This document shows positions 28,006-35,927 of a stretch of DNA of 64,000 nt, in pieces (position 1 is the first letter of the stretch; every line of letters starts with the position of its first letter). Below the pieces are notes generated by a model that searched no databases, was not told where the DNA came from, and saw only the letters and a list, made by a program, of their open reading frames with translations. The stretch comes from JAIESQ01 sp964495375. Lineage in GTDB: Bacteria; Planctomycetota; Planctomycetia; Pirellulales; JAEUIK01. The stretch covers positions 72,509-136,508 of the forward strand of contig CAZBWM010000009.1 of NCBI GenBank assembly GCA_964495375.1, given 5' to 3'. The position numbers and the translations under genes were made by a program.

Positions 28006-28158
28006 CTACTTCGCCGCCTTCTTGGCCACGGTGCGCTTCTTCGGCGAGCGCTTGGCGGCCGGCTTCTTGGCGGCCGGGGCGGCAGCCGGCTTGGCGGCCG
28101 TCGTCTTCTTCTTGGGCGAACGAGCGGTAGTCTTCTTGATCGTCTTCTTAGCGGCCAT
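28006..28158 (-). CDS. Lys/Ala-rich histone-H1-like basic protein
   Basis: A 50-residue protein composed almost wholly of Lys, Ala, Pro, Thr and Arg (MAAKKTIKKTTARSPKKKT and on, ending RTVAKKAAK). It contains two SPKK motifs, the minor-groove-binding unit of eukaryotic histone H1 tails, also found in bacterial H1-like and AlgP-type proteins. It probably binds DNA or RNA non-specifically. The ATG at 28158 has AGGAG at 8 bases; an ATG at 28164 is too close to it. No globular domain is present. Confidence 0.7.
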   Translation of the reverse strand: MAAKKTIKKTTARSPKKKTTAAKPAAAPAAKKPAAKRSPKKRTVAKKAAK

Positions 28159-28526
28159 GTCCATGGCTCCTATTCTTCGGGCACCGTCCTTGAGAAAGAG
28201 GGACTTCTCCTGGGTACCCATCAGGAGAAGATGCCCGATTACAGAAACTTCGCAATGGCGACCAAGGGGCGCGTCTGCGTGCCGATGGTCGCCGTTTTGG
28301 TTCGTTGGATTGCCCTCGATTTTCCGCCAGCGTCGGCGGCTGATAGCGCTGGTTTGCTGCTCGTGCTATGGCAGCGGCCGATTCACCGTAAGTCGAGTTG
28401 CGACGCGCTCGGTTTGCCGCGCCGCGTCGCCTGACAGCTTTCCCTGTCTGCCGAGCCGCCGCATTGGACCGGGAATTGGCATTTTGCGTCAAGCCGAGTT
28501 TCGCGCGCCGTGATAGCATAGTCGGG
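28159..28526. other. Intergenic region between divergent genes
   Basis: About 370 bases between the leftward H1-like gene and the rightward HEAT-like gene. AGGAG for the H1-like gene is on its left edge. No tRNA, hairpin or coding frame is supported. Confidence 0.35.
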
Positions 28527-30083
28527 ATGGAATCTGCTCTTGATCAGCTCGTCGCCGACCTCGTGCGCTGGACCGATCTCTCACCCGCCGAGCGCGGTGG
28601 CATCGCCAAACGAATTGCCACGTTCGGCGACGCCCAAGCGGGCGCGCGGCGCGCACCGGAGACGCGAAATTCGCTAGAGTCCGGCACACGCGACGCGCTG
28701 GACGCCGCCGCTTTGAGCACGCTCGACGATGCCTATCGCAACCCCGATACGCCAAGCGCCGCGCGCGGTCTGATGCTCGCGCTCCTGGCATCCGAACGGT
28801 CGACCGCGGCGCTGAAATTGTTCGCCGATTTATTTGTCGAACTCCCGCCTGGCGACATCCCCGACGTGCTGGTGGGCTGCGCTCCCTTGATGAAGGGGAA
28901 GGCCTTCCCGGCCGGCGCCCTCTTCCCGCGAATGCTCGACGCCTTGCGACAGCCGCAAACCGCGGCCGTGGCGTTGGATTTGGCGAATTTCGCCACCCGC
29001 GAGGGGCTTGTCCCCCGGCACCCGGCGGCGGATCGGGCGGGCGAGTTGGCCGAGCTGCTGGGGCAAATCGCCCAGCAATTGCTGCGCATTGAAGAGCGAC
29101 CTCCGGCTTCAGCCGCTGAAGTCGAATCCCGCCGCCAGCAGGTCTCGATCGCGATGCCGCTGTTCATTTCGTTGTGCGACGCGCTGGCCTTGATCGGCGA
29201 CAAAAGTGTCGTCGGCAAGCTGCACCAGGCCTTGGCCATCGGGCATCGCCGACTCCGCACCGAGGCGGCCGCCGCGCTGGCCCGCCTGGCTGAGGAGCGC
29301 GGTTTCGAATCGCTCGTCGAACTGGCGGCCGACCCCGCCGCGCGCACCCGCGTGCTGGCCTACCTCACCGAGCTGGGTGAGCTGGATCGCGTCCCCGCGG
29401 CGCTGCGCAGCCCTGAGGCCCGCGGCGCGGCAGCCCTGGCCGATTGGCTCGGTCACGCGGCGCAGTTTGGCGCCCCGCCTCACGAGGTCGAACTGATCGA
29501 TCATTGCCGGCAGTACTGGCCCGGCTTTAGCGAACCGGTCGACTGCTGGCTGTTCCTCTACACGTATCACTTCTCGCAAGGAGAGTTCTCCGGCGTCGGC
29601 ATCGTCGGCCCAGTGACCTACGCCTTCCAGGCAGACTTGGAAGATCTCCCGCCGTCGGACATTTACGCCGCCTATGCCGGCTGGCAGGCGGAGCACGAAG
29701 ACCTCCGCGAGACCCCGGCCGCCGACCTGCCCACGCACGAGAGCCAGCGGGCGCTAGCACAACTGCATGCCGCGATCGACGACGACAGCCCCTACGCGTC
29801 GATCGAGATGGACAAGGTCGGGCAGTTTTTCCAGGAGCGCATCGTCGTGGCCCAGGCGCGCCGTGCCGGGCAACCGGGCACCCTGATTGTTGATAACGAT
29901 GGTTCGGTTAGCTGGTACACCGCCGGTAGTGCCAGCCGACCGATCGGTCCCGACGTCGCCTACTGGATACACACGGGGCGCAAGCTGCTGGCGACGTTCA
30001 ACCCCGACGGGCCGCTGACCGCCGATGTTGACGACAACGCTGAGGACGCCGCTGACGGCTCCGCCAAGGACACCGACGACTGA
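28527..30083 (+). CDS. HEAT-repeat-like protein of unknown function
   Basis: A 518-residue cytoplasmic protein, rich in Ala/Leu helices. Helical pairs such as LAIGHRRLRTEAAAALARLA followed by GFESLVELAADPAART and VLAYLTELGELDRVPAAL look like HEAT or ARM repeats, so a protein-binding scaffold is likely. The second half is different: CWLFLYTYHFSQGEFSGVG, VTYAFQADLEDLPPSDIYAA and a Trp/Tyr-rich end, with an acidic C-terminus (DVDDNAEDAADG). The start at 28527 gives MESALDQLVADLVRW; a longer frame from 28398 begins with Arg-rich sequence and was rejected. No enzymatic motif. Function unknown. Confidence 0.7.
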   Translation: MESALDQLVADLVRWTDLSPAERGGIAKRIATFGDAQAGARRAPETRNSLESGTRDALDAAALSTLDDAYRNPDTPSAARGLMLALLASERSTAALKLFADLFVELPPGDIPDVLVGCAPLMKGKAFPAGALFPRMLDALRQPQTAAVALDLANFATREGLVPRHPAADRAGELAELLGQIAQQLLRIEERPPASAAEVESRRQQVSIAMPLFISLCDALALIGDKSVVGKLHQALAIGHRRLRTEAAAALARLAEERGFESLVELAADPAARTRVLAYLTELGELDRVPAALRSPEARGAAALADWLGHAAQFGAPPHEVELIDHCRQYWPGFSEPVDCWLFLYTYHFSQGEFSGVGIVGPVTYAFQADLEDLPPSDIYAAYAGWQAEHEDLRETPAADLPTHESQRALAQLHAAIDDDSPYASIEMDKVGQFFQERIVVAQARRAGQPGTLIVDNDGSVSWYTAGSASRPIGPDVAYWIHTGRKLLATFNPDGPLTADVDDNAEDAADGSAKDTDD

Positions 30084-30210
30084 GCGGCCGTCATGGCGCT
30101 GGGTGAATTCCGGGTGCCACTGGCTCCGCCAGTGCCCTGACGCGCGTTAGAATCGAACCCGTCATTTCGCCGAAGTCGACCGGTTCATTTTCCTGAAGTG
30201 AGAACTCGCC

Positions 30211-31128
30211 ATGCTCCGTCTTCGCGTCATTAGTTTCGTCGCGTTGTTGTTCGTTTCGCTGGCCGCCCGGGCCGATGACGCCAAGTCCCAGCGCCCCGCC
30301 GATCAGTTCTTCGATTCCGACGGCGTGAAGATCCACTACATCGAGCAAGGCGAAGGGGAGCCAGTCCTACTGATCCACGGCTTCACCGCCAACATTCAAT
30401 TGCAATGGGTCGGGCCTGGCGTCTTCCCCAAGCTGGCCAAAGAATTTCGCGTGATCGCGTTGGACAACCGCGGACACGGCCGCAGCGGCAAGCCGCACGA
30501 CCCCGCCGACTACGGCGTCAAAATGGTCGAGGACTCGATCCGGCTGCTGGATCACTTGAAGATCGACCGGGCCCACATCGTCGGTTACTCGATGGGGGGA
30601 TTCATCACCAACAAGCTGCTGTCGTTGCACCCGGAGCGCGTGATCACGGCCACGCTCGGTGGCGCCGGCTGGAGCCGCGAAGGTGATAAACGCTTCGAGG
30701 TCATGGATCAACTGGCCGACTCGCTCGACGCCGGCACCGGCATCGCGCCGCTTTTGAAGTTCCTCACGCCTGAGGGATCGCCCCCGCTGAGCGACGAACA
30801 GATCAAGACCTACAACCAAATGGTGCTGATCATGAACGATCCCAAGGCGCTGGCGGCCGTGGTCCGCGGGATGAAGGGGTTGATGATACCCGAAGAAAAG
30901 CTGCTGGCAAACACGCGCCCCGTGTTGGCGTTGATTGGCTCAAAAGACCCGCTGAAGACGGGCGTTGACGAGCTCGAGAAGGTGAAGATGCCGAACTTGA
31001 CCGTTGAAGTGATCGACGGGGCCGATCACATGGACGCCTTCGGCCGGCCCGAGTTTGTCGAAGGGTTGGAAAAGTTCCTCGACGAACATCGCGTGGCGAA
31101 GCCGGCAGCCGCCGCGGCGGGGAACTGA
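30211..31128 (+). CDS. Secreted alpha/beta hydrolase
   Basis: A 305-residue protein with an N-terminal signal (LRVISFVALLFVSLAARA). The alpha/beta hydrolase fold is clear: LLIHGFTANIQLQW (oxyanion HG), LDNRGHGRSGKP, nucleophile elbow HIVGYSMGGFITN (Ser about residue 129), acid Asp in LIGSKDPLKTG and His in IDGADHMDAF. The enzyme acts outside the cytoplasm on an ester, amide or similar bond; the substrate is unknown. Ends in an Ala-rich tail. Monocistronic. Confidence 0.88.
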   Translation: MLRLRVISFVALLFVSLAARADDAKSQRPADQFFDSDGVKIHYIEQGEGEPVLLIHGFTANIQLQWVGPGVFPKLAKEFRVIALDNRGHGRSGKPHDPADYGVKMVEDSIRLLDHLKIDRAHIVGYSMGGFITNKLLSLHPERVITATLGGAGWSREGDKRFEVMDQLADSLDAGTGIAPLLKFLTPEGSPPLSDEQIKTYNQMVLIMNDPKALAAVVRGMKGLMIPEEKLLANTRPVLALIGSKDPLKTGVDELEKVKMPNLTVEVIDGADHMDAFGRPEFVEGLEKFLDEHRVAKPAAAAAGN

Positions 31129-31311
31129 ATCAGCGCGGCTCAGTTTTTGTCCGTCGACCGATTCTTTGCGAGATTTCGCACTCGACCGGTTAGCCGCGGA
31201 GTTTACTCCGCGCGCTAGCTCATTCAGCGCCGCAACACGCTCGAACCGTATCAAATACCACGTCGCGCGAGCTAGCGCGCGGGATGAATCCGGCGGCTAA
31301 CAGTTGCATCC

Positions 31312-31965
31312 TTAAAGATCGGTTCGCGTTGCCCCCTTGCCGGCCGTTGCTTCCACGCGCTCGCGCAGCGCACGGAACATCCGTTCCAAATCCGGCAATT
31401 GATGGTGCGCGTTCAGCCCGCTGGGGTTCGGCAGTACCCAGACGCGCGTGCCGACGATCGGCTCCGGTTGCTCGCCGAGCACCGCCTTGGGCCGCTCGAA
31501 CGCCACGCGAAACGACGTGACCCCCAGCACGGCCAGCCAGGCGGGCTGCCAGCGCCTCAGCTTGCGCATCAATTTTTTGGCTCCGGCCCGCAGTTCGTCG
31601 GGCGTCAGTTCGTCGGCGGCCACGGTCGGGCGATCAACCATATTGATGATGCCGTAGCCCAACTGAAGCAGCAGCGGCGATTCGTTGGGCTGCAACTGCC
31701 GCGGCGTAAAACCGCCCCGATAGAGCGACGGCCAGAAGCGATTCCCCGGCCGGCCAAAGTGAAAGCCGATCGCCGCGGTATACAGCCCGGGGTTGATTCC
31801 ACAGAACAGAACCCGGCAGCGCGGCGTAACAAGATCAGGCACGCGGAGATCGACCGCGGCGGCAAGCTGCTCCTTGGTCGGGCGCGTCGGTGGATCGATC
31901 GGCGGCGGTAGCGCGGCGGCTTTGCGCGCACGCGTGACGGGCTGAGGCTTGGGCTTAGGGGGCAA
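31312..31965 (-). CDS. mug: G/T(U)-mismatch-specific uracil/thymine-DNA glycosylase
   Basis: A 217-residue protein of the Mug family, which excises uracil or thymine opposite guanine and ethenocytosine. The catalytic-loop motif LFCGINPGLYTAAIGFHFG (about residue 50-68) and RPGNRFWPSLYRGGF follow the family exactly; the second motif is WVLPNPSGLNAHH (about 178-190). The N-terminus has a basic Pro-rich extension of about 40 residues (MPPKPKPQPVTRARKAA) absent in Escherichia coli Mug, and a 10-15 residue tail. The repair function is established for the family. Confidence 0.92.
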   Translation of the reverse strand: MPPKPKPQPVTRARKAAALPPPIDPPTRPTKEQLAAAVDLRVPDLVTPRCRVLFCGINPGLYTAAIGFHFGRPGNRFWPSLYRGGFTPRQLQPNESPLLLQLGYGIINMVDRPTVAADELTPDELRAGAKKLMRKLRRWQPAWLAVLGVTSFRVAFERPKAVLGEQPEPIVGTRVWVLPNPSGLNAHHQLPDLERMFRALRERVEATAGKGATRTDL

Positions 31966-31990
31966 CGAAAACCCTTACTTGGGAGGATAT

Positions 31991-32269
31991 CTAGCGAAAC
32001 GACAATCCCCACATCGTATGCAGCCCGCCGAAAAAGACACCTATCAGAAAGAAAATGGTCCAGGCAATCATGAGGTTCTGAATGCCCCACTCCTTAGCCT
32101 TCGACCAACCGTAGACAAACGCGATCAACTGCCCCGCGGTGAAGCACAGGTATAAGACGATGGAAGCGATGGCAATTCCATTGGCGCCGTGCTGGAACAT
32201 TTGAATCAGCACGAGTATCCAGCACACGAACATGGCAAATAACATCAGGTAGACGATGCCGATGAACAT
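31991..32269 (-). CDS. Small membrane protein, three helices
   Basis: A 92-residue hydrophobic protein with three helices (about 1-25, 30-53, 68-90), a K-A-K-E-W loop and AAGGAAAACGC upstream of the ATG. It recalls DUF4870- or YgaP-like small membrane proteins only in size. It lies upstream of mug on the same strand, 25 bases apart, so they may be cotranscribed. Function unknown. Confidence 0.6.
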   Translation of the reverse strand: MFIGIVYLMLFAMFVCWILVLIQMFQHGANGIAIASIVLYLCFTAGQLIAFVYGWSKAKEWGIQNLMIAWTIFFLIGVFFGGLHTMWGLSFR

Positions 32270-32387
32270 GCGTTTTCCTTCACATTTTGCCGCCGTTGCC
32301 CGTCATCGCGTGGCGGCGGCCACCGTGAGGTCACTCTCGACCAACTTGCTGCGAAATTGTAAAAGCTAAAGTAGATAGACACAACGC

Positions 32388-33209
32388 ATGCCAGGCGGAT
32401 GGATGGGCGGGCGTTGCCTTGAACTGACTCCTGCGGAGCACCCTGCGTTGCGCATCCTGAGCTACAACATCCACAAGGGGATCGGCGGGCAGGATCGTCG
32501 CTATAACCTCGAGCGCGTGATCCGCGTCATCGAAGCCGCCCGGCCCGACATCATCTGCCTGCAAGAGGTCGATCGTCACTGCGCCCGGTCGCGCCACGAC
32601 GATCAGCCCAAGCTGCTGGCAGAGTACTTCGCCGCGGCCGGGCATTTATTTCAGCTCAACGTCCATTTGAAGGAAGGGGGCTACGGCAACCTCCTGTTGT
32701 CGCGCTGGCCCATCAAGCACAAGCATCAGATTTCGCTCCGGCTGGCGAGCAAGAAACCGCGCGGCGCGCAGATCGCCGTCATCAACACGCCCGACGGCGA
32801 TCTGCACGTCGCCCATTGGCACCTGGGCCTGGCCGAAAAGGAGCGCGAGTGGCAAGCCCGGCATCTGATGACGCACGACTTGTTCAACGAGTCGGCTCAT
32901 CTCCCTAGTGTAGTCGTCGGCGATTTCAACGACTGGCGCAACATGCTGGGGGTCGGCGCGCTCGGTCGAGCCGGCTTCCATCAGGTCACCGCGCCGATTT
33001 CGCGGTTTCGTTCGTTTCCGGCCTTCTGGGCGATGGGCTCGTTGGACAAGGCCTACATCCGCGGTGAGATCGAAGTACAGGAAGCCCACATCGTGCGCAC
33101 CGCCTTGGCGAAGCAGGCGTCGGATCATCTGCCGTTGGTGGTCGACCTCGAATTGATCCGCGGCAACGGTTACGACCTCAATGGCGCCGCCAACGGCGAC
33201 GGTGCGTGA
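32388..33209 (+). CDS. Endonuclease/exonuclease/phosphatase (EEP) family protein
   Basis: A 273-residue protein with the EEP-fold signature: LRILSYNIHKGIGG (Asn), IICLQEVDR (metal-binding Glu), VVVGDFNDWRN (Asp and Asn) and SDHLPLVVDLEL (catalytic Asp/His) at the end. Known relatives cut DNA, RNA, phospholipids or inositol phosphates; cardiolipin-synthase-linked EEP proteins have a similar look (YNIHKGIGGQDRRYNLERV). There is no membrane segment. The substrate is not known. An ATG slightly downstream is possible since no Shine-Dalgarno sequence is clear. Confidence 0.85.
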   Translation: MPGGWMGGRCLELTPAEHPALRILSYNIHKGIGGQDRRYNLERVIRVIEAARPDIICLQEVDRHCARSRHDDQPKLLAEYFAAAGHLFQLNVHLKEGGYGNLLLSRWPIKHKHQISLRLASKKPRGAQIAVINTPDGDLHVAHWHLGLAEKEREWQARHLMTHDLFNESAHLPSVVVGDFNDWRNMLGVGALGRAGFHQVTAPISRFRSFPAFWAMGSLDKAYIRGEIEVQEAHIVRTALAKQASDHLPLVVDLELIRGNGYDLNGAANGDGA

Positions 33210-33210
33210 G

Positions 33211-33402
33211 CCACGGAGAATACAAAAAAGAAGACTGGCCACGGAGGACACAGAGGTCACAGAGAAAAGATGCGAGAGACTAAGGTGCCTTCTTCAGTGG
33301 TTGTCGATCGGCATCCGCCCGGATTGCTAATCTTCTCTCTTCCCGTTTTCTGTGTCCTCGGTGCCCTCTGTGGCTTCATAAGTCTTCTCTCTAAACTCCG
33401 TG
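33211..33402. repeat. Long imperfect inverted repeat (CACAGAGG type)
   Basis: The left part has CCACGGAGAATAC, then CCACGGAGGACACAGAGGTC and ACAGAGAAAAG; the right has TTTCTGTGTCCTCGGTGCCC, then TCTGTGGC, AGTCTTCTC and ACTCCGTG. Arms of about 60-70 bases pair with gaps. The middle holds no gene. Elements of this sort occur widely as dispersed repeats. Confidence 0.7.
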
Positions 33403-33465
33403 CCCCGCCCGCATTTCTCGGCGGCCGATTGGCAGGCCGCGCGCGGCAGCGTAGGCTTGACAGGC

Positions 33466-34662
33466 ATGAAGCCCAAGCCCGACGACATTTGCCCTCATCC
33501 TCCTGAGCTGCGCGAAACGCCGACGCAGCCGATCTCGGCTCCCCTGGCGCTGTCGAGCGTCTACCGCTGTGCCGATCCCGCCCAGGCCGATGCCCTGCTC
33601 GGCGGCGAGGCATCCGGCTACGTCTATCGACGCGACGGACATCCGAACGCCGATCTCCTGGCCGAGCAAGTCCGCCGATTGCATGGCGCCGAGCGCGCGG
33701 CGGTCTGTGGCTCCGGCATGGCAGCGCTCGCGACCGTGCTACTGACTGAACTGAAGCCGGGCGATCACGTCGTCGCGGCCGTGCAGCTCTATGGCCGATC
33801 GCGCGTGCTGTTGGAACAAGAGTGCACGCGGCTGGGCATGGCCGTAACGTCAATCGACATCACCGACCTCCCGGCGGTGACCGCGGCCCTGCGCGCTGAA
33901 ACAAAACTCGTCATCACCGAGACAATCACCAACCCTCGGCTGCGCGTGCCCGACCTGACGCGGCTGGCAGAAATCGCGCACTCCAAGGGTGCGCGATTAC
34001 TGGTCGACAACACGTTCGCCAGCCCCGCGATTTGCCGACCGTTGGAACTCGGGGCCGACTGGGTCGTAGAAAGTCTGACGAAAATCATGAATGGGCATAG
34101 CGACGTCGTGCTCGGGGCCGTGGCCGGCCGCGACGCCAACTGGGAACGGCTTCCCGGCGTGATCGCCACGTGGGGGTTCGGCGCCGCGCCGTTCGATTGC
34201 TGGCTCGCCGCTCGGGGGCTCGGCACGCTGGCTTTGCGCTTCGAACGAGCCAGCGCCAACGCCGCGCGGGTGGCTGTGTTCCTGGCAGGGCAGGGGGGGG
34301 TGCGCGAGACGATCTACCCGGGGCTTGCCAACCACCCCGATCAGGCCATCGCCCGGCGGCAATTTGGCACTGCTTGCGGTTCGATGGTGGCGTTCAGCCT
34401 GGCGGGGGGATTGCCAGCAGTTGAGGGGTTTCTGCGGGCGGCGGCCGACATCCCGTTTGCCCCGTCGCTGGGCGAACTTAGCACCACGGTCAGCCATCCG
34501 GCGTCGACCAGCCATCGCGGGCTGACCCCGGCCGGCCGCGCCGAACTGGGGATCGACGACGGATTTTTACGGTTGTCGGTCGGTATCGAGTCCCCCGAGT
34601 GGGTCGTGGCCGCGCTGGCTGCCGGTCTGGCTGGCGTGAAGCCGCGGCCGGGAGTAGGATAG
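33466..34662 (+). CDS. Cys/Met-metabolism PLP-dependent enzyme (cystathionine gamma-synthase/lyase-like)
   Basis: A 398-residue cytoplasmic enzyme of the fold-type I Cys/Met family. The PLP lysine is in ESLTKIMNGHSDVVLGAV (about residue 205); TNPRLRVPDL and LVDNTFASPAICRPLELGAD are family hallmarks, and YVYRRDGHPNADLLAEQV corresponds to the Y-x-R motif. The terminal IDDGFLRLSVGIES ends normally. The reaction could be gamma-synthase, gamma-lyase, or O-acetylhomoserine sulfhydrylase; the residue pattern does not settle it. The start at 33466 is preferred, as 22 residues further upstream overlap the edge of a repeat. Confidence 0.88.
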   Translation: MKPKPDDICPHPPELRETPTQPISAPLALSSVYRCADPAQADALLGGEASGYVYRRDGHPNADLLAEQVRRLHGAERAAVCGSGMAALATVLLTELKPGDHVVAAVQLYGRSRVLLEQECTRLGMAVTSIDITDLPAVTAALRAETKLVITETITNPRLRVPDLTRLAEIAHSKGARLLVDNTFASPAICRPLELGADWVVESLTKIMNGHSDVVLGAVAGRDANWERLPGVIATWGFGAAPFDCWLAARGLGTLALRFERASANAARVAVFLAGQGGVRETIYPGLANHPDQAIARRQFGTACGSMVAFSLAGGLPAVEGFLRAAADIPFAPSLGELSTTVSHPASTSHRGLTPAGRAELGIDDGFLRLSVGIESPEWVVAALAAGLAGVKPRPGVG

Positions 34663-34710
34663 TCCCACCCAACACATTCTTTGCGCGCTACAGCGCAATC
34701 GGAGTCGCCT

Positions 34711-34938
34711 ATGGCGGAGAAAGAAAAAGAAGCAGGTCTCGAAGTCGAAGGCGTCGTGACGCAGGCCCTGGCCAATACGCGTTTCCGCGTCAAGATCGAG
34801 GGGGGTCACGAAGTCATGGCCCACGTCGCAGGCCGCATGCGCAAGAACTTCATCCGCATCGTGCCCGGCGATCGGGTGCGCGTGGAGTTGTCGGCGTACG
34901 ACCTGACCAAGGGTCGCATCACGTTCCGCGAGCGCTAG
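34711..34938 (+). CDS. infA: Translation initiation factor IF-1
   Basis: A 75-residue OB-fold protein that binds the ribosomal A site during initiation. VEGVVTQALANTRFRVKIEG, then HEVMAHVAGRMRKNFIRIVP and RVRVELSAYDLTKGRITFRE match the family throughout. A GGAG site precedes the ATG at 7 bases; a TTG at 34681 in the same frame is unlikely. It stands apart from ribosomal protein genes, as often seen in planctomycetes, so another copy may exist elsewhere. Confidence 0.96.
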   Translation: MAEKEKEAGLEVEGVVTQALANTRFRVKIEGGHEVMAHVAGRMRKNFIRIVPGDRVRVELSAYDLTKGRITFRER

Positions 34939-35927
34939 TGCCGGGCCGGCGTTAACCGTCCGATTCGCCGGCCAGCGGACCTTAAGCTGCGCTCATTCTG
35001 CGGGTGATCCAGGAGTTGGGTGATCCAAATCCGGCGACGCCAAACCACCTCAATCGTGGTGTTGCGCGCGCTCGCATGGTTAGCGCCAGCAACGACTTGC
35101 AGCGAAAGGGGACATAGAAAAAAGGTGTCAGGAACCTTTTCCAGATCGAGCTTTGATGCTCCCACGCGCGCAGAGGAAAAGGTTCCTGACACCTTTTCTG
35201 TTCCACCTTTTCTGTTCTCGCTCCCCTTTTTCCCGCGTCGCGCGTCCCCGTTTGCCCCGGTCCGAACAAGCTGTCTTATCGCGCGAGCGGTCTTGCTGGC
35301 CGGCTGCGTGGCGTCGGGGGTGCGGCCGACCGATCGTGGGTGGTCAAGGCCACGGGCAATCATCCAGCGCGTGACTGGAGTTGCGCCCGATTTTACGTAA
35401 AACTTACGGTCGCTCGGCAGGGTATAATCCGAGCCAACCGAGAGAGTCGATCGGGGAGCCGCTCGCGAGCGATTTCCAGAACGACTCGCAGCACCTCCGC
35501 GTGTAGGAAGCACGAGCTCTCAACAGCGCACGGGGAGGTCCCGCCCTGGTGCTCGTCGCCCTGCCCAAGCTGTGGGGGATCGACGGCATTCTGAGCACGA
35601 GAACACGGAGTGACGAAATTCTGCGCCGCAGAAATTCCCTGGCGACAGAATTCCAGACGACGGTGTTCCCGACGATAGTGTCCGAGCGCAGCGCATCTTT
35701 GCCTGGGGCTGTCCGAGTGCTCCAGCGCAGCGTGCCAAGCGGCTCGTGGTTTGTGTGTGAAGCGATCAAGAAGTTCTGCCTTCGCCTGGTGGCGAATCGC
35801 CTGCGAACGCTTGGTCAACTGGCAATCCTTACACCGCCGCAGCCCCGCGGCACGCCCACCAACCCTTCGCGGAACACCGCCCAACTCAATGCGGAACGCC
35901 GCCCAACCTTTCTCAGGAGATTTCGCT
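34939..35927. other. Long intergenic region (about 990 bases)
   Basis: This region holds a palindrome at 35117-35199 and, nearer the right end, an AGGAGA site (about 35915) for the next gene. Open frames on both strands exist but lack family resemblance and consistent third-position bias. The 35540-35720 part has several GAATTC- and GCCGCAGAAATT-like repeats but no clear structure. Confidence 0.35.
35117..35199. repeat. Near-perfect palindrome (GGTGTCAGGAACC type)
   Basis: Left arm AAAAGGTGTCAGGAACCTTT and right arm AAAGGTTCCTGACACCTTTT, about 25 bp perfect, separated by about 32 bases including a 5-mer CTTTG. A third partial copy, TTCCACCTTTTCTGTT, lies just to the right. Elements with this sequence are known as dispersed repeats in planctomycete genomes. 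Confidence 0.85.

Noticed and set aside
35393..35884. Open frame of 163 codons on the minus strand in the 990-base gap
   Set aside because: No ribosome site, no conserved pattern, mixed composition and no consistent third-position GC; I saw nothing that supports it as a gene.
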